Made by a program: the position numbers and the translations under genes
The notes under the pieces: model-generated
The model's database searches: none
Told to the model about the DNA's origin: nothing
What the model saw: only the letters and a program-made list of their open reading frames with translations
DNA from: CAZQGO01 sp964593065
GTDB taxonomy: Bacteria > Oederibacteriota > JAAXVQ01
Reading direction: 5' to 3'
Assembly: GCA_964593065.1 (NCBI GenBank)
Contig: CAZQGO010000010.1
Coordinates: 25,503 to 89,502 of the forward strand
Length of the DNA stretch: 64,000 bases
In this document: piece by piece, positions 42,583 to 51,384 of the stretch
Layout: the number at the start of each line of letters is the position of its first letter
How positions within the stretch are numbered: the stretch's first letter is position 1

Positions 42583-44007
42583 TTAGCGGCCGGATGCGGG
42601 CGCCGCGCCCTCGGGTGACGCCGCGGGCGCCTGGGCCGGCGGTTGGGATGCAGGCAGGTCCGGCTTGGCGGTTGGAGTCACGCCGCGGGAGTTGTTGGCG
42701 GTGGCGTAGAAGGTCTCCAGGCGCTCTTTGGCTTCGCGTTCCAGGCGCAAGCGGTTCAGGGAGCTCTTCACGTGATGCCGGATCCATTCGCTCGGCTCTT
42801 TTTCCAAAACTTCCTGCAGAATCGCCTCGGCATCGGGCAGGCCGCTGGTATCCAGGGCGGTGATGGCGGCCCAGCGCACGCGTTCGGAGGAGTCGAAAAC
42901 CATGGGCCGCAGCCTCGCATACGCCTCCGGTGTGCCCAGCCGGGCCAGGGCCCGGGCGGCTTCCTCCCGAATGTAATCGTCCTGGGCCTCGGCCATTTTA
43001 ATCAGAACCTGAATGTTGCCTTGATCGGTCATTTGGCCGAGGGCATGCGCGACGGCATTGCGGAGGATTTCGTTTTGCGTCTTCAGGAGCGGCACCAGGG
43101 TCTGCAAGGCCCGGGGCGTGCCGATTTGTCCCAACGCCAGGGCGGCTTCCCGCCGGCTGTCGTTTTCCACCATGTCGGGCCGCGCGGAAACCGGAGAGCG
43201 CACGATCCGGATCAAAACGTCCTCGGCGCGGGCATCACCGATGTTCCCCAGGGCCAAAATGGCGGAGCGCCGCACGTAGGCGTCGTTGCCGGCCGCCAAG
43301 CGGATCAAATCCGGTAGGGCCTCCTTGGCTTTCATGCGGCCCAGGGCCATGGCCGCGTCCGCTTGCAGGGACGGCACCCCCGAGTTTAAAACCCGGCGCA
43401 GACGGTTGACCACCTCCGGCTGCGCGAAATTCGTCAGGATCCAAATGGCGCGACGGCGCACGGCCAGGTCCTTGTCCTCCAGGGCCCGGAAGAAATCCGG
43501 CAGGAATTTTTCCTGGTTGAAGAGGCCCAGGGCCATGATGGCCTGCTCGCGGACCACCGCCGAGGGATCTTTCAGATAGGGGCGGAGTTTCGGCAGAACC
43601 GCCTCGTCCCCGAGGCGGGCGAGCGTGTACACGGCCGCGGCCCGCACGCGGTCCTCCTTATCCTTTAACAGGGGCTCGACCTGGGCCAGCTGGGTTTTGT
43701 CCCCCCAGGCGCGCAGGGAGATGAGGGCGTTTTCGCGGACCACGGCATCCGAATCCTGCAAGGCGCGCAGCAGGTGGGGGATCACGGCCTTGTCGCCCAC
43801 GCCCCCCAGGGACATGACCGCCTCCCGGCGCTGGATGGGATCCTGCGAAGCCAGCATTTCCGTATACTTGTCGATCATGTTTTTCCGCTTGCTTTCCCAG
43901 GAACGGGGATACTTCAGGGTGAGAGGAACCACGATCGCGGCGGCGGCGATCGGCAGGATGGTCATGATGATCCAAATGATCTTGTTTTTGGGAGCCACGC
44001 TCCACAT
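42583..44007 (-). CDS. Membrane-anchored HEAT-repeat protein
   Basis: The protein has 474 residues. A single transmembrane helix (about 9-30) leads to about ten HEAT/PBS-type repeats of 31-33 residues (pattern VR..A...LG..G....L...L.D), then an Ala/Pro-rich tail of about 50 residues. HEAT solenoids are protein-binding scaffolds; the partner is unknown. The domain could lie on either membrane face. It is separated from the upstream gene by a strong terminator and has an extended -10 promoter, so it starts the HEAT-fhs-NIF3 unit. Confidence 0.85.
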   Translation of the reverse strand: MWSVAPKNKIIWIIMTILPIAAAAIVVPLTLKYPRSWESKRKNMIDKYTEMLASQDPIQRREAVMSLGGVGDKAVIPHLLRALQDSDAVVRENALISLRAWGDKTQLAQVEPLLKDKEDRVRAAAVYTLARLGDEAVLPKLRPYLKDPSAVVREQAIMALGLFNQEKFLPDFFRALEDKDLAVRRRAIWILTNFAQPEVVNRLRRVLNSGVPSLQADAAMALGRMKAKEALPDLIRLAAGNDAYVRRSAILALGNIGDARAEDVLIRIVRSPVSARPDMVENDSRREAALALGQIGTPRALQTLVPLLKTQNEILRNAVAHALGQMTDQGNIQVLIKMAEAQDDYIREEAARALARLGTPEAYARLRPMVFDSSERVRWAAITALDTSGLPDAEAILQEVLEKEPSEWIRHHVKSSLNRLRLEREAKERLETFYATANNSRGVTPTAKPDLPASQPPAQAPAASPEGAAPASGR

Positions 44008-44051
44008 CCTCCCGTGTGCCGCAAGATCCCGCCGGGGCCAAGAGCTTTTTT

Positions 44052-44060
44052 AGTATAACA
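44052..44060 (-). promoter_or_regulatory. Extended -10 promoter of the HEAT-repeat gene
   Basis: TGT-TATACT on the minus strand (TATACT at 44052-44057) forms an extended -10 box; no good -35 is seen. It lies between a terminator and the ATG at 44007. Confidence 0.45.
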
Positions 44061-44081
44061 TGCCCGCCCGGACCGAGGCAC

Positions 44082-44117
44082 TAAAAAATAAAACGCGCCG
44101 GCCGTCAGGCCTCGGCG
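44082..44117 (-). terminator. Intrinsic terminator after the DRTGG gene
   Basis: On the minus strand CGCC-GGCC pairs with GGCC-GGCG (44096-44103 with 44108-44117, 2-nt bulge, GTCA/TGAC loop), followed by GCGTTTTATTTTTTA. The stop codon of the DRTGG gene lies in the loop. It closes the metH transcription unit. Confidence 0.7.
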
Positions 44118-45211
44118 CCGATGTCGTGCAGGTCCACGAACTGGCTGACGAGGCGCGTGGCGTGCTCGATTTTGGCCTTGTCCGTCGCGCGGATCTTGGC
44201 CAGCAAGTCGTGGATTTGAGAAGCCACGCTGTAGGTGTCCTTCTGGCAGGCCATGGTGGGGACGTGGCCGCGCCGGATGAGGTCCAGGATGGCCGGGTGC
44301 GGCATGGTTTTGCCGGTCAGCACGATGCCCGCCACGGTTTCGAGCTGCCGGTATTGGTCCGCCATGGCCATGCCGATGGCGGCCAGGATGATGTCCTCGC
44401 GGTCGCCGGGGGTGATGACCAGGGACCCGGGTTTGAAATAGTCCAGCGCCTGATGGGTGCTCATGGCGCCGACCAGAAAATGCATGACCAGCGTGTCCAG
44501 CGCCTGGTCGTCGACTTCGCGGCTGATGAGCTCCCCGCCCACCTCCTCGAGGATGTCCTTGATCGTCGGCGCCGGCAGGACTTCGTCATACGGCAGCACG
44601 CCCAGGACCCGGATGCCCCTCCGCGTGAAGCCCTTGGAGGCCAGTTCGCGGATCTGGTCGTATTTGTCCTCCTGAACCTTGTTGATGACCACGCCCGCCA
44701 GTTTGACGCCCTCCTGGGCCAGCAGCTCCTGGTTCAAGGCCACTTCATCGATCGGGCGGCCGACCCCGCCGGGGGCGACCATCACCACGGCGGCCCCGAG
44801 GATTTTCGCCACCCGCGCGTTGGACAGGTCCAGCACCGAACCCACGCCGGCATGCCCCGTGCCCTCGATGACGACGAAGTCCCGGCCGGCGCTGACGCGC
44901 TCGTAGGCCGCCAGGATGCGCTTCTCCAGCACGTCGCTCTTGCCTTGCCGGATCCACTGGGCCGTGAAGCCCTTGCCGACCGTGACCGGGTTCATGTCCT
45001 GCAGGTTGGCTCCGGTCGAAAACACCCGCTCCATGAGCAGGGCGTCCTCGTCCACGAGGATGCCCTCGCTGGACACGGTTCTCTGGCCCACGGGCTTGAT
45101 ATACCCGATGTTCTGGCCCCGGCTGCGCAGGCTTCCCAAAAGGCCCAGCGAGAGCATGGTCTTGCCCACGTTTTGATGCGTGGCTGCTATAAAAACCCTA
45201 TGATGCGGCAT
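44105..45211 (-). CDS. BioD-like P-loop ATPase with DRTGG domain
   Basis: The protein has 368 residues. The N-terminal half is a dethiobiotin-synthetase-like P-loop domain (FIAATHQNVGKTML, then GYIKPVGQ and VVIEGTGHAGVGS). The C-terminal half contains SLVITPGDREDIILAA, the DRTGG signature. The arrangement equals the N-terminal part of long phosphotransacetylases, without the catalytic acetyltransferase domain. It overlaps the end of metH by 14 bp. Its function is unknown; a nucleotide-dependent regulator of one-carbon or acetyl metabolism is an inference. Confidence 0.85.
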   Translation of the reverse strand: MPHHRVFIAATHQNVGKTMLSLGLLGSLRSRGQNIGYIKPVGQRTVSSEGILVDEDALLMERVFSTGANLQDMNPVTVGKGFTAQWIRQGKSDVLEKRILAAYERVSAGRDFVVIEGTGHAGVGSVLDLSNARVAKILGAAVVMVAPGGVGRPIDEVALNQELLAQEGVKLAGVVINKVQEDKYDQIRELASKGFTRRGIRVLGVLPYDEVLPAPTIKDILEEVGGELISREVDDQALDTLVMHFLVGAMSTHQALDYFKPGSLVITPGDREDIILAAIGMAMADQYRQLETVAGIVLTGKTMPHPAILDLIRRGHVPTMACQKDTYSVASQIHDLLAKIRATDKAKIEHATRLVSQFVDLHDIGAEA

Positions 45212-47648
45212 CCAGCCTCCTGCCCTTGCGTGGATGGGGTCCGCCGGCGTGAAGCAGGGATTCCACCAGCGCCACGGCCTGCACGGAATCCGCCGCGTAA
45301 CCGTCGGCGGCGATTTCGTCGGCGTATTTCTGCGTGACCACCGCCCCGCCCAGAATGACCTTCACCCGCGGCAGCTCCCGCCGCACCCGCTGCAGGACTT
45401 TCGGCATTTCACTCATGGTGGTCGTCATGAGCGCCGAAAGCCCGATCACGTCGGCCTGATGCTCGCGGGCCCGCTCCACGATGGTTTCCGCATCCACGGA
45501 TTTGCCGAGGTCCACCACGGTATAGCCGTTGTTTTTCAGCATGAGCCCCACGATTTTCTTGCCGATGTCGTGGATGTCGCCCAAGACCGTGGCCAGCACC
45601 ACCGTGCCCTTGCGTTCGCCGGCGTCATGGGACAGGCGGGGCGACAACCAGCGCACGCCGCGCTCCATGGTTTCGGCGGCGGCCACCAGCTGGGGAAGAA
45701 AAAATTCCCGGCGCTGGTATTTTTCCCCGACCTCCTGGATGGCCGGAAAGAGCTGCTGTTCGAGCAGGGCCAGGGGATCCGGGTTCCGTTCGAGGGCCTG
45801 CTGCAGCGCCGCCTCGATCCGGTCCTTTCCGCCCTGCAGCACGATCTCGCGCAGGGTCGCCTCGGCCGCCGGCGCGTCTCGCCGACCGGCGGCCGCGTCC
45901 GGCGGCCGGCCCGCGAAACGCTCGAGATACGCGCGGCTGGCCGGATCCCGTCCGGTCAGGACATCCACCGCTAAACGCATGTCCTGCAGGCCAGCGTCCC
46001 CCGGATCCGCGATGACGCAGTTTAAACCCTGGGCGGCGGCCATGGCCAGAAAGGCCCGGTTCAGCACCGGGCGCGCGGGCAGCCCGAAACTGATGTTGGA
46101 TACTCCCAGCACGGTGGCGGCCTTGAGTTCGCGCGCCGCGTAGCGCAGGGTCTCCAGGGTCACGGCCGCCTGCGCGGGATTGGCCGAGGCGGTCAGGGCC
46201 AGGCCGTCCACCACCATGTCCTCCGGGCGGATGCCCAGCCCCGTGCACCGCTCGCGGATGCGCTCCAGGATCGCCCGGCGCTGCTCGAACGTTTCCGGAA
46301 TCCCGCCGTCGTCCAAGGGCAAAACGATGAAGGCCGCGCCGTAGGCGCGCAGGATCGGCAGCAGCCGCTCCAGCTTGGCCCGTTCCCCGGTGAGGGAGTT
46401 GACCAGGGCCCGTCCGGGATACAACCGCAGGGCGGACTCGATCACCTCCGGGGAGCTGGAATCCAGGCACAGCGGGAGCGGTGTGAGCAGGGCCAGTTCC
46501 GCCACCGCCCGCTGCATCAGTTCTCTCTCGTCCGCGCCGGGAACGCCCAGATTGACGTCCAGGACGTCGGCGCCGTCTTCCTGCTGCCGCAGGGCGAGGG
46601 TTTTGACCCGTTCCATGCGGCCGGCGCGCAAATCCTCCTGCAAGTCGGTTTTCCCCGTGGGATTGATCCTCTCGCCCACCAGCCGCAGCGGCGTGGGCGG
46701 GTCCGCCGCGATCTCCAGGGTCCGGCGGGGGCTGGATAACAGCAGCGCGCGCTTGGCCGGCACGGGCGGCGCCGGTTGCAGGCGCTGCAATTGCCCGCGC
46801 AGCAGGCGGATATGCTCCGGGGTCGTGCCGCAGCAGCCGCCCAGCACGCGCACGCCCGCCGCCGCAAAGTCGGGGGTAAAACGGCTGAAGGCCTCGGCGG
46901 TCATGGGAAAAACCGTTCGGCCGTCCACGACTTGCGGCAGGCCGGCGTTGGCCTTGACCACCAGCGGAATGCGGGCATAGGGCGCGATTTCCCTGACCCG
47001 CGCCAGCATCAGTTCCGGACCCGTGGAGCAATTCACGCCGAAGGCCGCGGCCCCCAGGGACTGCAGCACGTTCAAACAGGTCAGCGGATCAGAACCCGTC
47101 AGGGTCTGCCCGTGCTCGTCAAAGGTCATGGAGACGATGACCGGCAGGGAGCACGCCTCCTTGGCGGCCAGGAGGGCCAGCCGCGCCTCCTGGAGATCGA
47201 TCTGCGTCTCGATCACCAGCAGGTCCACCCCGGCGGAGCTTAAGGCGCGCACCTGTTCCGAAAAAATGGCGATGCCCTCCTCGAGCGCGGTCTCGCCGAA
47301 GGGCGCGAAAAACAGGCCGGTGGGGCCCACGTCTCCGGCCACCAGCCGCCCCGCGGGCCGGGCCACGGCCAGGGTCAGCTCCGCCAAGCGGGCATTGAAG
47401 TCCTTCGTCTTGTCCTCCAGCCCGAAATTTTTCAACTTGCCGCGGTTGGCGCCGAAAGTCGGGGTGTACAAAATGTCGGAGCCCGCCGCCACGTACTGGC
47501 GCTGGAGTTCCTGCAGAACTTCGGGATGCTCGAGGCTGTAGACCTCCGGAGAGGCGCCGGCCGGCATGCCGGATTTCTGCAGCATGGTGCCCGTGGACCC
47601 GTCCAGCAGGACCAAGCCCTGCTGCAGCCGTTGCTGGAAATTAAGCAT
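45198..47648 (-). CDS. metH: Cobalamin-dependent methionine synthase core (no activation domain)
   Basis: The protein has 816 residues. Domains in order are: homocysteine methyltransferase (about 1-295, zinc cysteines in GVNCSTGPE and GGCCGTTPEH), pterin-binding (about 320-570, GERINPTGK), cobalamin cap (about 600-680) and cobalamin-binding (GDIHDIGKKIVG, His693 as lower cobalt ligand). E. coli-type MetH is about 1,200 residues and ends with the SAM-binding activation domain. That domain is missing here and is supplied by the gene just upstream, which overlaps this start by 8 bp. Confidence 0.94.
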   Translation of the reverse strand: MLNFQQRLQQGLVLLDGSTGTMLQKSGMPAGASPEVYSLEHPEVLQELQRQYVAAGSDILYTPTFGANRGKLKNFGLEDKTKDFNARLAELTLAVARPAGRLVAGDVGPTGLFFAPFGETALEEGIAIFSEQVRALSSAGVDLLVIETQIDLQEARLALLAAKEACSLPVIVSMTFDEHGQTLTGSDPLTCLNVLQSLGAAAFGVNCSTGPELMLARVREIAPYARIPLVVKANAGLPQVVDGRTVFPMTAEAFSRFTPDFAAAGVRVLGGCCGTTPEHIRLLRGQLQRLQPAPPVPAKRALLLSSPRRTLEIAADPPTPLRLVGERINPTGKTDLQEDLRAGRMERVKTLALRQQEDGADVLDVNLGVPGADERELMQRAVAELALLTPLPLCLDSSSPEVIESALRLYPGRALVNSLTGERAKLERLLPILRAYGAAFIVLPLDDGGIPETFEQRRAILERIRERCTGLGIRPEDMVVDGLALTASANPAQAAVTLETLRYAARELKAATVLGVSNISFGLPARPVLNRAFLAMAAAQGLNCVIADPGDAGLQDMRLAVDVLTGRDPASRAYLERFAGRPPDAAAGRRDAPAAEATLREIVLQGGKDRIEAALQQALERNPDPLALLEQQLFPAIQEVGEKYQRREFFLPQLVAAAETMERGVRWLSPRLSHDAGERKGTVVLATVLGDIHDIGKKIVGLMLKNNGYTVVDLGKSVDAETIVERAREHQADVIGLSALMTTTMSEMPKVLQRVRRELPRVKVILGGAVVTQKYADEIAADGYAADSVQAVALVESLLHAGGPHPRKGRRLDAAS

Positions 47649-48267
47649 GGTCCTCCTTCTCCTGATAAATGGGTAAAAGCGCGGTCACGGTTTTTTCCGG
47701 CGACAAAATGAAGCGGTCGCTCAGGGTGATGCCGTGGCGCGCCAGCTCCAGGGTGGCATAAAAATATTTTTGCTGCTCCAGTGCGAAATCGCCGTAACCG
47801 CAGGACAGGCGCCGCCCCGGCCTGCGCCCGCTCCGGCCCAACTCCACGCGCATTTCCTGTTCCACGAAATCCAGCGCGAAGTCCACTTTTTCCGACAGCA
47901 CGGCGTCCAGCAGCACGGCCTGCTGCAGGTCTCCCTCATCCTGAAAGCCCCGCAGGCGCCCGAAATCCTCCGGCCGGACCGAGGCGCCCATGACCAGCGC
48001 GGCCCCGGCCCCGGCAAAGCGCTCTGCGACCATCCGGCTGGAAAAACGGTAGCCCTCCAGGTCCACCTCCGCGCCCTGAAGGCGCAGGGATTTTTCCACG
48101 TAGACCATCAGGACCTGGGTCTCGGCCACGAAACGTTCGATTCGGGAAGCGTAGGCCCCCATCCCGGCTTCGTGGTCCGCTTGGGTTTGCCGCTGGCCGA
48201 GCCGGCGGTAAATCGGCTGCCGGGGCATGTGGCTCAAGCTCAAGGTTTTAACCACCAGCGGGTGCAC
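47641..48267 (-). CDS. Stand-alone methionine synthase activation domain protein
   Basis: The protein has 208 residues. The C-terminal half carries RRLSCGYGDFALEQQ and LSDRFILSPEKTVTALLPIY, resembling the SAM-binding activation domain of MetH (R..SxGYxD... and S..L.P..SVT.. patterns). It would remethylate inactive cob(II)alamin with SAM and a reductant. Separate activation proteins are known from Thermotoga-type MetH. Its stop overlaps the metH start, arguing for a 1:1 complex. The start is GTG at 48267; a GTG 12 bp downstream is possible. Confidence 0.8.
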   Translation of the reverse strand: MHPLVVKTLSLSHMPRQPIYRRLGQRQTQADHEAGMGAYASRIERFVAETQVLMVYVEKSLRLQGAEVDLEGYRFSSRMVAERFAGAGAALVMGASVRPEDFGRLRGFQDEGDLQQAVLLDAVLSEKVDFALDFVEQEMRVELGRSGRRPGRRLSCGYGDFALEQQKYFYATLELARHGITLSDRFILSPEKTVTALLPIYQEKEDHA

Positions 48268-48344
48268 GGTGTCGTCCGCCTTTCCCCGGATCCGCGCCGT
48301 CCGGGTATCTTCTCCTCATCCCGCCGGGCCGCCGCAAATCAGGA

Positions 48345-48360
48345 GGGGGCACGTACCCCC
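48345..48360. terminator. Hairpin directly after dcd
   Basis: GGGGG-CACGTA-CCCCC forms a perfect 5-bp GC stem one base after the dcd stop. There is no T-run on the minus-strand exit side, so it may stabilise the mRNA rather than terminate. Confidence 0.35.
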
Positions 48361-48361
48361 T

Positions 48362-48913
48362 TCAACCGGTTTTGGACAGGGTGATGCCCTGACTGTTCTG
48401 GTATTTGCCGCCCTTGTCGGCGTAGGACACTTCCGGCCGCTGTTCATTCGCCAGGAAAATCACCTGGGCGATGCCCTCGTGCGCGTAAACCTTCACCGGC
48501 ACGGGGGTGGTGTTGACAATCTGCATGGTCACGTGTCCCTGCCACTCGGGCTCCAGCGGCGTGACGTTGACCAGCACGCCGCAGCGGGCATAGGTGGACT
48601 TGCCCGTGCACAACGTGATGATGTTGCGGGGTATGCGGAAATATTCCAGCGAGCGCCCCAGGCAGAAAGTCTGCGGCGGCAGGGTCAGGACCGGCCCCGT
48701 GAAATCCTCGAAATCCTCGGCCCGGGCCGCCTTGGGATCCACGCTGCGTCCCGCCGGGGGCCGGTAGATTTTGAACTCATCCGCCAGGCGCATGTCGTAG
48801 CCGTACGAGGAAATCCCGTAGGAGACCACCCCCCCGGACACGGGTTCCGCGCAGGGCTCGATCATGCCCTGTTCGCGCGCGAACTGGCGGATCAGGGAAT
48901 CAGGCAGGACCAT
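48362..48913 (-). CDS. dcd: dCTP deaminase
   Basis: The protein has 183 residues. Dcd converts dCTP to dUTP for dTMP synthesis, complementing tmk. SSYGYDMRLADEF, PQTFCLGRSLEYF, GKSTYARCGVLVNVTPLEP and the AQVIFL core are typical. The ribosome site AAGGAG lies 7 bp before the ATG at 48913; the ATG 6 bp earlier is too close. It could instead be bifunctional with dUTPase activity, which sequence alone does not decide. Confidence 0.94.
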   Translation of the reverse strand: MVLPDSLIRQFAREQGMIEPCAEPVSGGVVSYGISSYGYDMRLADEFKIYRPPAGRSVDPKAARAEDFEDFTGPVLTLPPQTFCLGRSLEYFRIPRNIITLCTGKSTYARCGVLVNVTPLEPEWQGHVTMQIVNTTPVPVKVYAHEGIAQVIFLANEQRPEVSYADKGGKYQNSQGITLSKTG

Positions 48914-48968
48914 GTGCATTCTCCTTAGGCTGCTGGTCGTTCCGCGGCCGGCGGCGCGCCGGCGTCCT

Positions 48969-50453
48969 TCAGCGGTGAAGCGCGCGTTCCCGCAGCCACT
49001 CCATGAGCAGATGAACGCCGACGCCGGTGGCGCCCTTGGCCAGGACGGGCCCGCCGTCGCCGTTGGCCGTGCCGGCGATGTCCAGGTGCACCCAGGGCAC
49101 GCCGCCTACGAATCTCTCCAGGAAGGCCCCGCCCATGATCGTGCCGGCCACCGGCTTGGGAGCGATGTTGGCCATGTCGGCCACATCGCTTTTCAGCAGG
49201 TCGCGGTACTCGTCCCACAACGGCAGGGGCCACAGGCGCTCGCCGGTGCGCTCGCCGGCGGCCTGGAGCTCGCGCCCTAGGCGTTCGTCGTTGCCGAGCC
49301 GGGCGCTGGCGAAGGTTCCCAGCGAGACCAGCGCCGCCCCGGTGAGGGTCGCTAAGTCGATGATGCACGCCGGCTTGCGCCGCGCCGCGTGCGTCAGGGC
49401 GTCGGCCAGAACCAGGCGGCCCTCCGCGTCGGTGTTGAGGACCTCGATGGTCTGCCCCGAGAGGCTGGTGAGGATGTCCCCGGGCCGGTAGGCCGAGCCC
49501 GAGGGCAGGTTTTCGGCGGCCGCCACCACGCCGTAGAGGTTCAGCGGCAGGCGGGTCTGGGCCGCCGCCCGGATCGTGCCCAGCACGGCGGCGGCGCCGC
49601 ACATATCGAAGCGCATCTCGTCCATTTTGGCGGAAGGCTTCAGGGAAAGGCCGCCGCTGTCGAAGGTGATGCCCTTGCCCACCAGGGCCACCGGCGCCTG
49701 CCCCGCCCTGCCGCCGCGATAATTCAGCTCGATGAGGACCGGCGGATGCGCGCTGCCCGCTCCGACGGCCAGCAGAGCGCCGAACCCGGCCCGCGCCAGT
49801 TCGGCTTTCTGCCATATGCGCACGCTCAGCCGCGGATACCGGCGGGCCAGGGCCCTCGCTTCCTGCGCCAGGCTTTGGGGGAATAAGCGGTTGCCCGGAC
49901 GGTTGCCCAGGGTGCGCGTATAATTCGCCCCCGCGGCCACGGCTTCGCCCCAGGCCGCTTCCCGGCCGGCCGAGGCGCGCCGCGTGTGCAGTCTCAGGCG
50001 CAGCGGCACCGGCTTCTCGTCCGGCCGGCGTGCGGGCTTGAATTCCCGGTATTGATAGAGGGCCATTTCCGCCGTGATGCTCAGGGTTCTCACGGCCTCG
50101 TCCGGGTCCAAGCGGGCGGCCAGGAAAGATTCGACCCACAATCCCAGCTCGCGGACCTTGAGCCCCTGGGCTTTTTTCAGGGCCGCGCCCGCGGCCTTGC
50201 GCAGCTCGGCCCAGGAATAATCTTTCCTGTCCCCCAGTCCCGCCAGGATCAGCCGGCGGGGTCCGGGGCCGGAGGGATAAACGACGTGCAGCTCGCCGCT
50301 TTTCCCGGCCAGGTCGCCCAGGCGGCGGAGCGCTTTCAGCTGGAAGATCACCGCGGCCGGGGTTCCGGGAGGCAGGACGAAGTCGCTGAAAACGCCCACC
50401 AGCAGGGTGGGAGAACTGTTCAACTGGGCAGGGGTCGCGATGGTGACGGGCAC
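48969..50453 (-). CDS. pepA: Leucyl aminopeptidase (M17)
   Basis: The protein has 494 residues. The two-zinc aminopeptidase core is complete: VGKGITFDSGGLSLKPS, MRFDMCGAAAVLG and the signature NTDAEGRLVLADAL. The N-terminal domain is typical of PepA. The start is GTG at 50453 with AAGGAGG 8 bp upstream; no ATG is better placed. In some bacteria PepA also binds DNA, which cannot be judged here. It lies between ksgA and dcd. Confidence 0.94.
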   Translation of the reverse strand: MPVTIATPAQLNSSPTLLVGVFSDFVLPPGTPAAVIFQLKALRRLGDLAGKSGELHVVYPSGPGPRRLILAGLGDRKDYSWAELRKAAGAALKKAQGLKVRELGLWVESFLAARLDPDEAVRTLSITAEMALYQYREFKPARRPDEKPVPLRLRLHTRRASAGREAAWGEAVAAGANYTRTLGNRPGNRLFPQSLAQEARALARRYPRLSVRIWQKAELARAGFGALLAVGAGSAHPPVLIELNYRGGRAGQAPVALVGKGITFDSGGLSLKPSAKMDEMRFDMCGAAAVLGTIRAAAQTRLPLNLYGVVAAAENLPSGSAYRPGDILTSLSGQTIEVLNTDAEGRLVLADALTHAARRKPACIIDLATLTGAALVSLGTFASARLGNDERLGRELQAAGERTGERLWPLPLWDEYRDLLKSDVADMANIAPKPVAGTIMGGAFLERFVGGVPWVHLDIAGTANGDGGPVLAKGATGVGVHLLMEWLRERALHR

Positions 50454-50491
50454 GGGCAGTACCTCCTTGTCCGGCGTGTGGAGAGAAGCCT

Positions 50492-51298
50492 TCACGCGGC
50501 CAGAGCGTTTACGATGGACGCCAATTCCTGCAGACTCAAAGTCTCCGGCCGGCGCCGGGCATCCACCTGCGCCCGCGCCAGCGCCGCTTCCCATTTTTCC
50601 GGCGAGGGGATCCCCGCAAGGCCCGTCAGGCACTTGCGGAGGGTCTTGCGCCGGTGGGTAAACATGGCGTGCACCAGGTAATGAAACTGTTCCGGGTCCG
50701 CCACGGTCACGGGCGGCCGGGTGCGGCGCACCAGCTTGACCACCGCCGAGGAAACGCGGGGAGCGGGACGGAAGGCCCTGGCCGGAACCTTGACCACGTA
50801 TTCGGGCTCGCCGTAGTACTGGACCGCGACCGAGAACGAGGAATATTCCCGCCCGCCGGGCCCGGCGCACATGCGCCGCGCCACTTCATCCTGGACCATG
50901 ACCACCAGGCGCTCGCAGCCGCGTTCGGCGGCCAAGGCGTGCAGCACCATTTGCGTGGCCAGGTAATAGGGCAGGTTGGCCACCAGTTTCACGGCCGTGA
51001 ATCCGGCCCGGCGCAAGTCCGCGCAGGTTGCGGTCCAGTCCAGGCGGCGCGCATCCTGCTTCCGGATTTCCAGGTTGTTCATCTCCCCGAGTCTTTCCCG
51101 CAAACCGGCGGTCAAGCGCGCATCCACCTCCAAGGCCAGTACGCGCCCCGCGCGTTGGGCCAGGGCCCGCGTCAGCACGCCTTTCCCGGGCCCGACCTCG
51201 ATGACCGCCTCTTGGGAAGAAAGATCGGCCGCCTTTAAAATATCATTTAAAAAGGCTTTGTCCACCAGAAAATGCTGGCCCCAGCGGGGTTTGGGCAT
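50492..51298 (-). CDS. ksgA: 16S rRNA dimethyladenosine transferase
   Basis: The protein has 268 residues. KsgA methylates two adenines in helix 45 of 16S rRNA. PRWGQHFLVD, VIEVGPGKGVLT (SAM binding) and the catalytic VANLPYYLAT are present. RPAPRVSSAVV and FTHRRKTLRKCL complete the family pattern. It starts at the ATG at 51298. Its distance of only 11 kb from tmk-holB-ricT-metG-tatD recalls the Bacillus chromosomal region. Confidence 0.95.
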   Translation of the reverse strand: MPKPRWGQHFLVDKAFLNDILKAADLSSQEAVIEVGPGKGVLTRALAQRAGRVLALEVDARLTAGLRERLGEMNNLEIRKQDARRLDWTATCADLRRAGFTAVKLVANLPYYLATQMVLHALAAERGCERLVVMVQDEVARRMCAGPGGREYSSFSVAVQYYGEPEYVVKVPARAFRPAPRVSSAVVKLVRRTRPPVTVADPEQFHYLVHAMFTHRRKTLRKCLTGLAGIPSPEKWEAALARAQVDARRRPETLSLQELASIVNALAA

Positions 51299-51384
51299 GC
51301 GCACGTCCCGTGAGTGGCTGGAATCCGGATGCCATCGCTCCGGCCGGGCGGCGGATGCCACCGCCGGCCGCATGCGGCCCCGGT

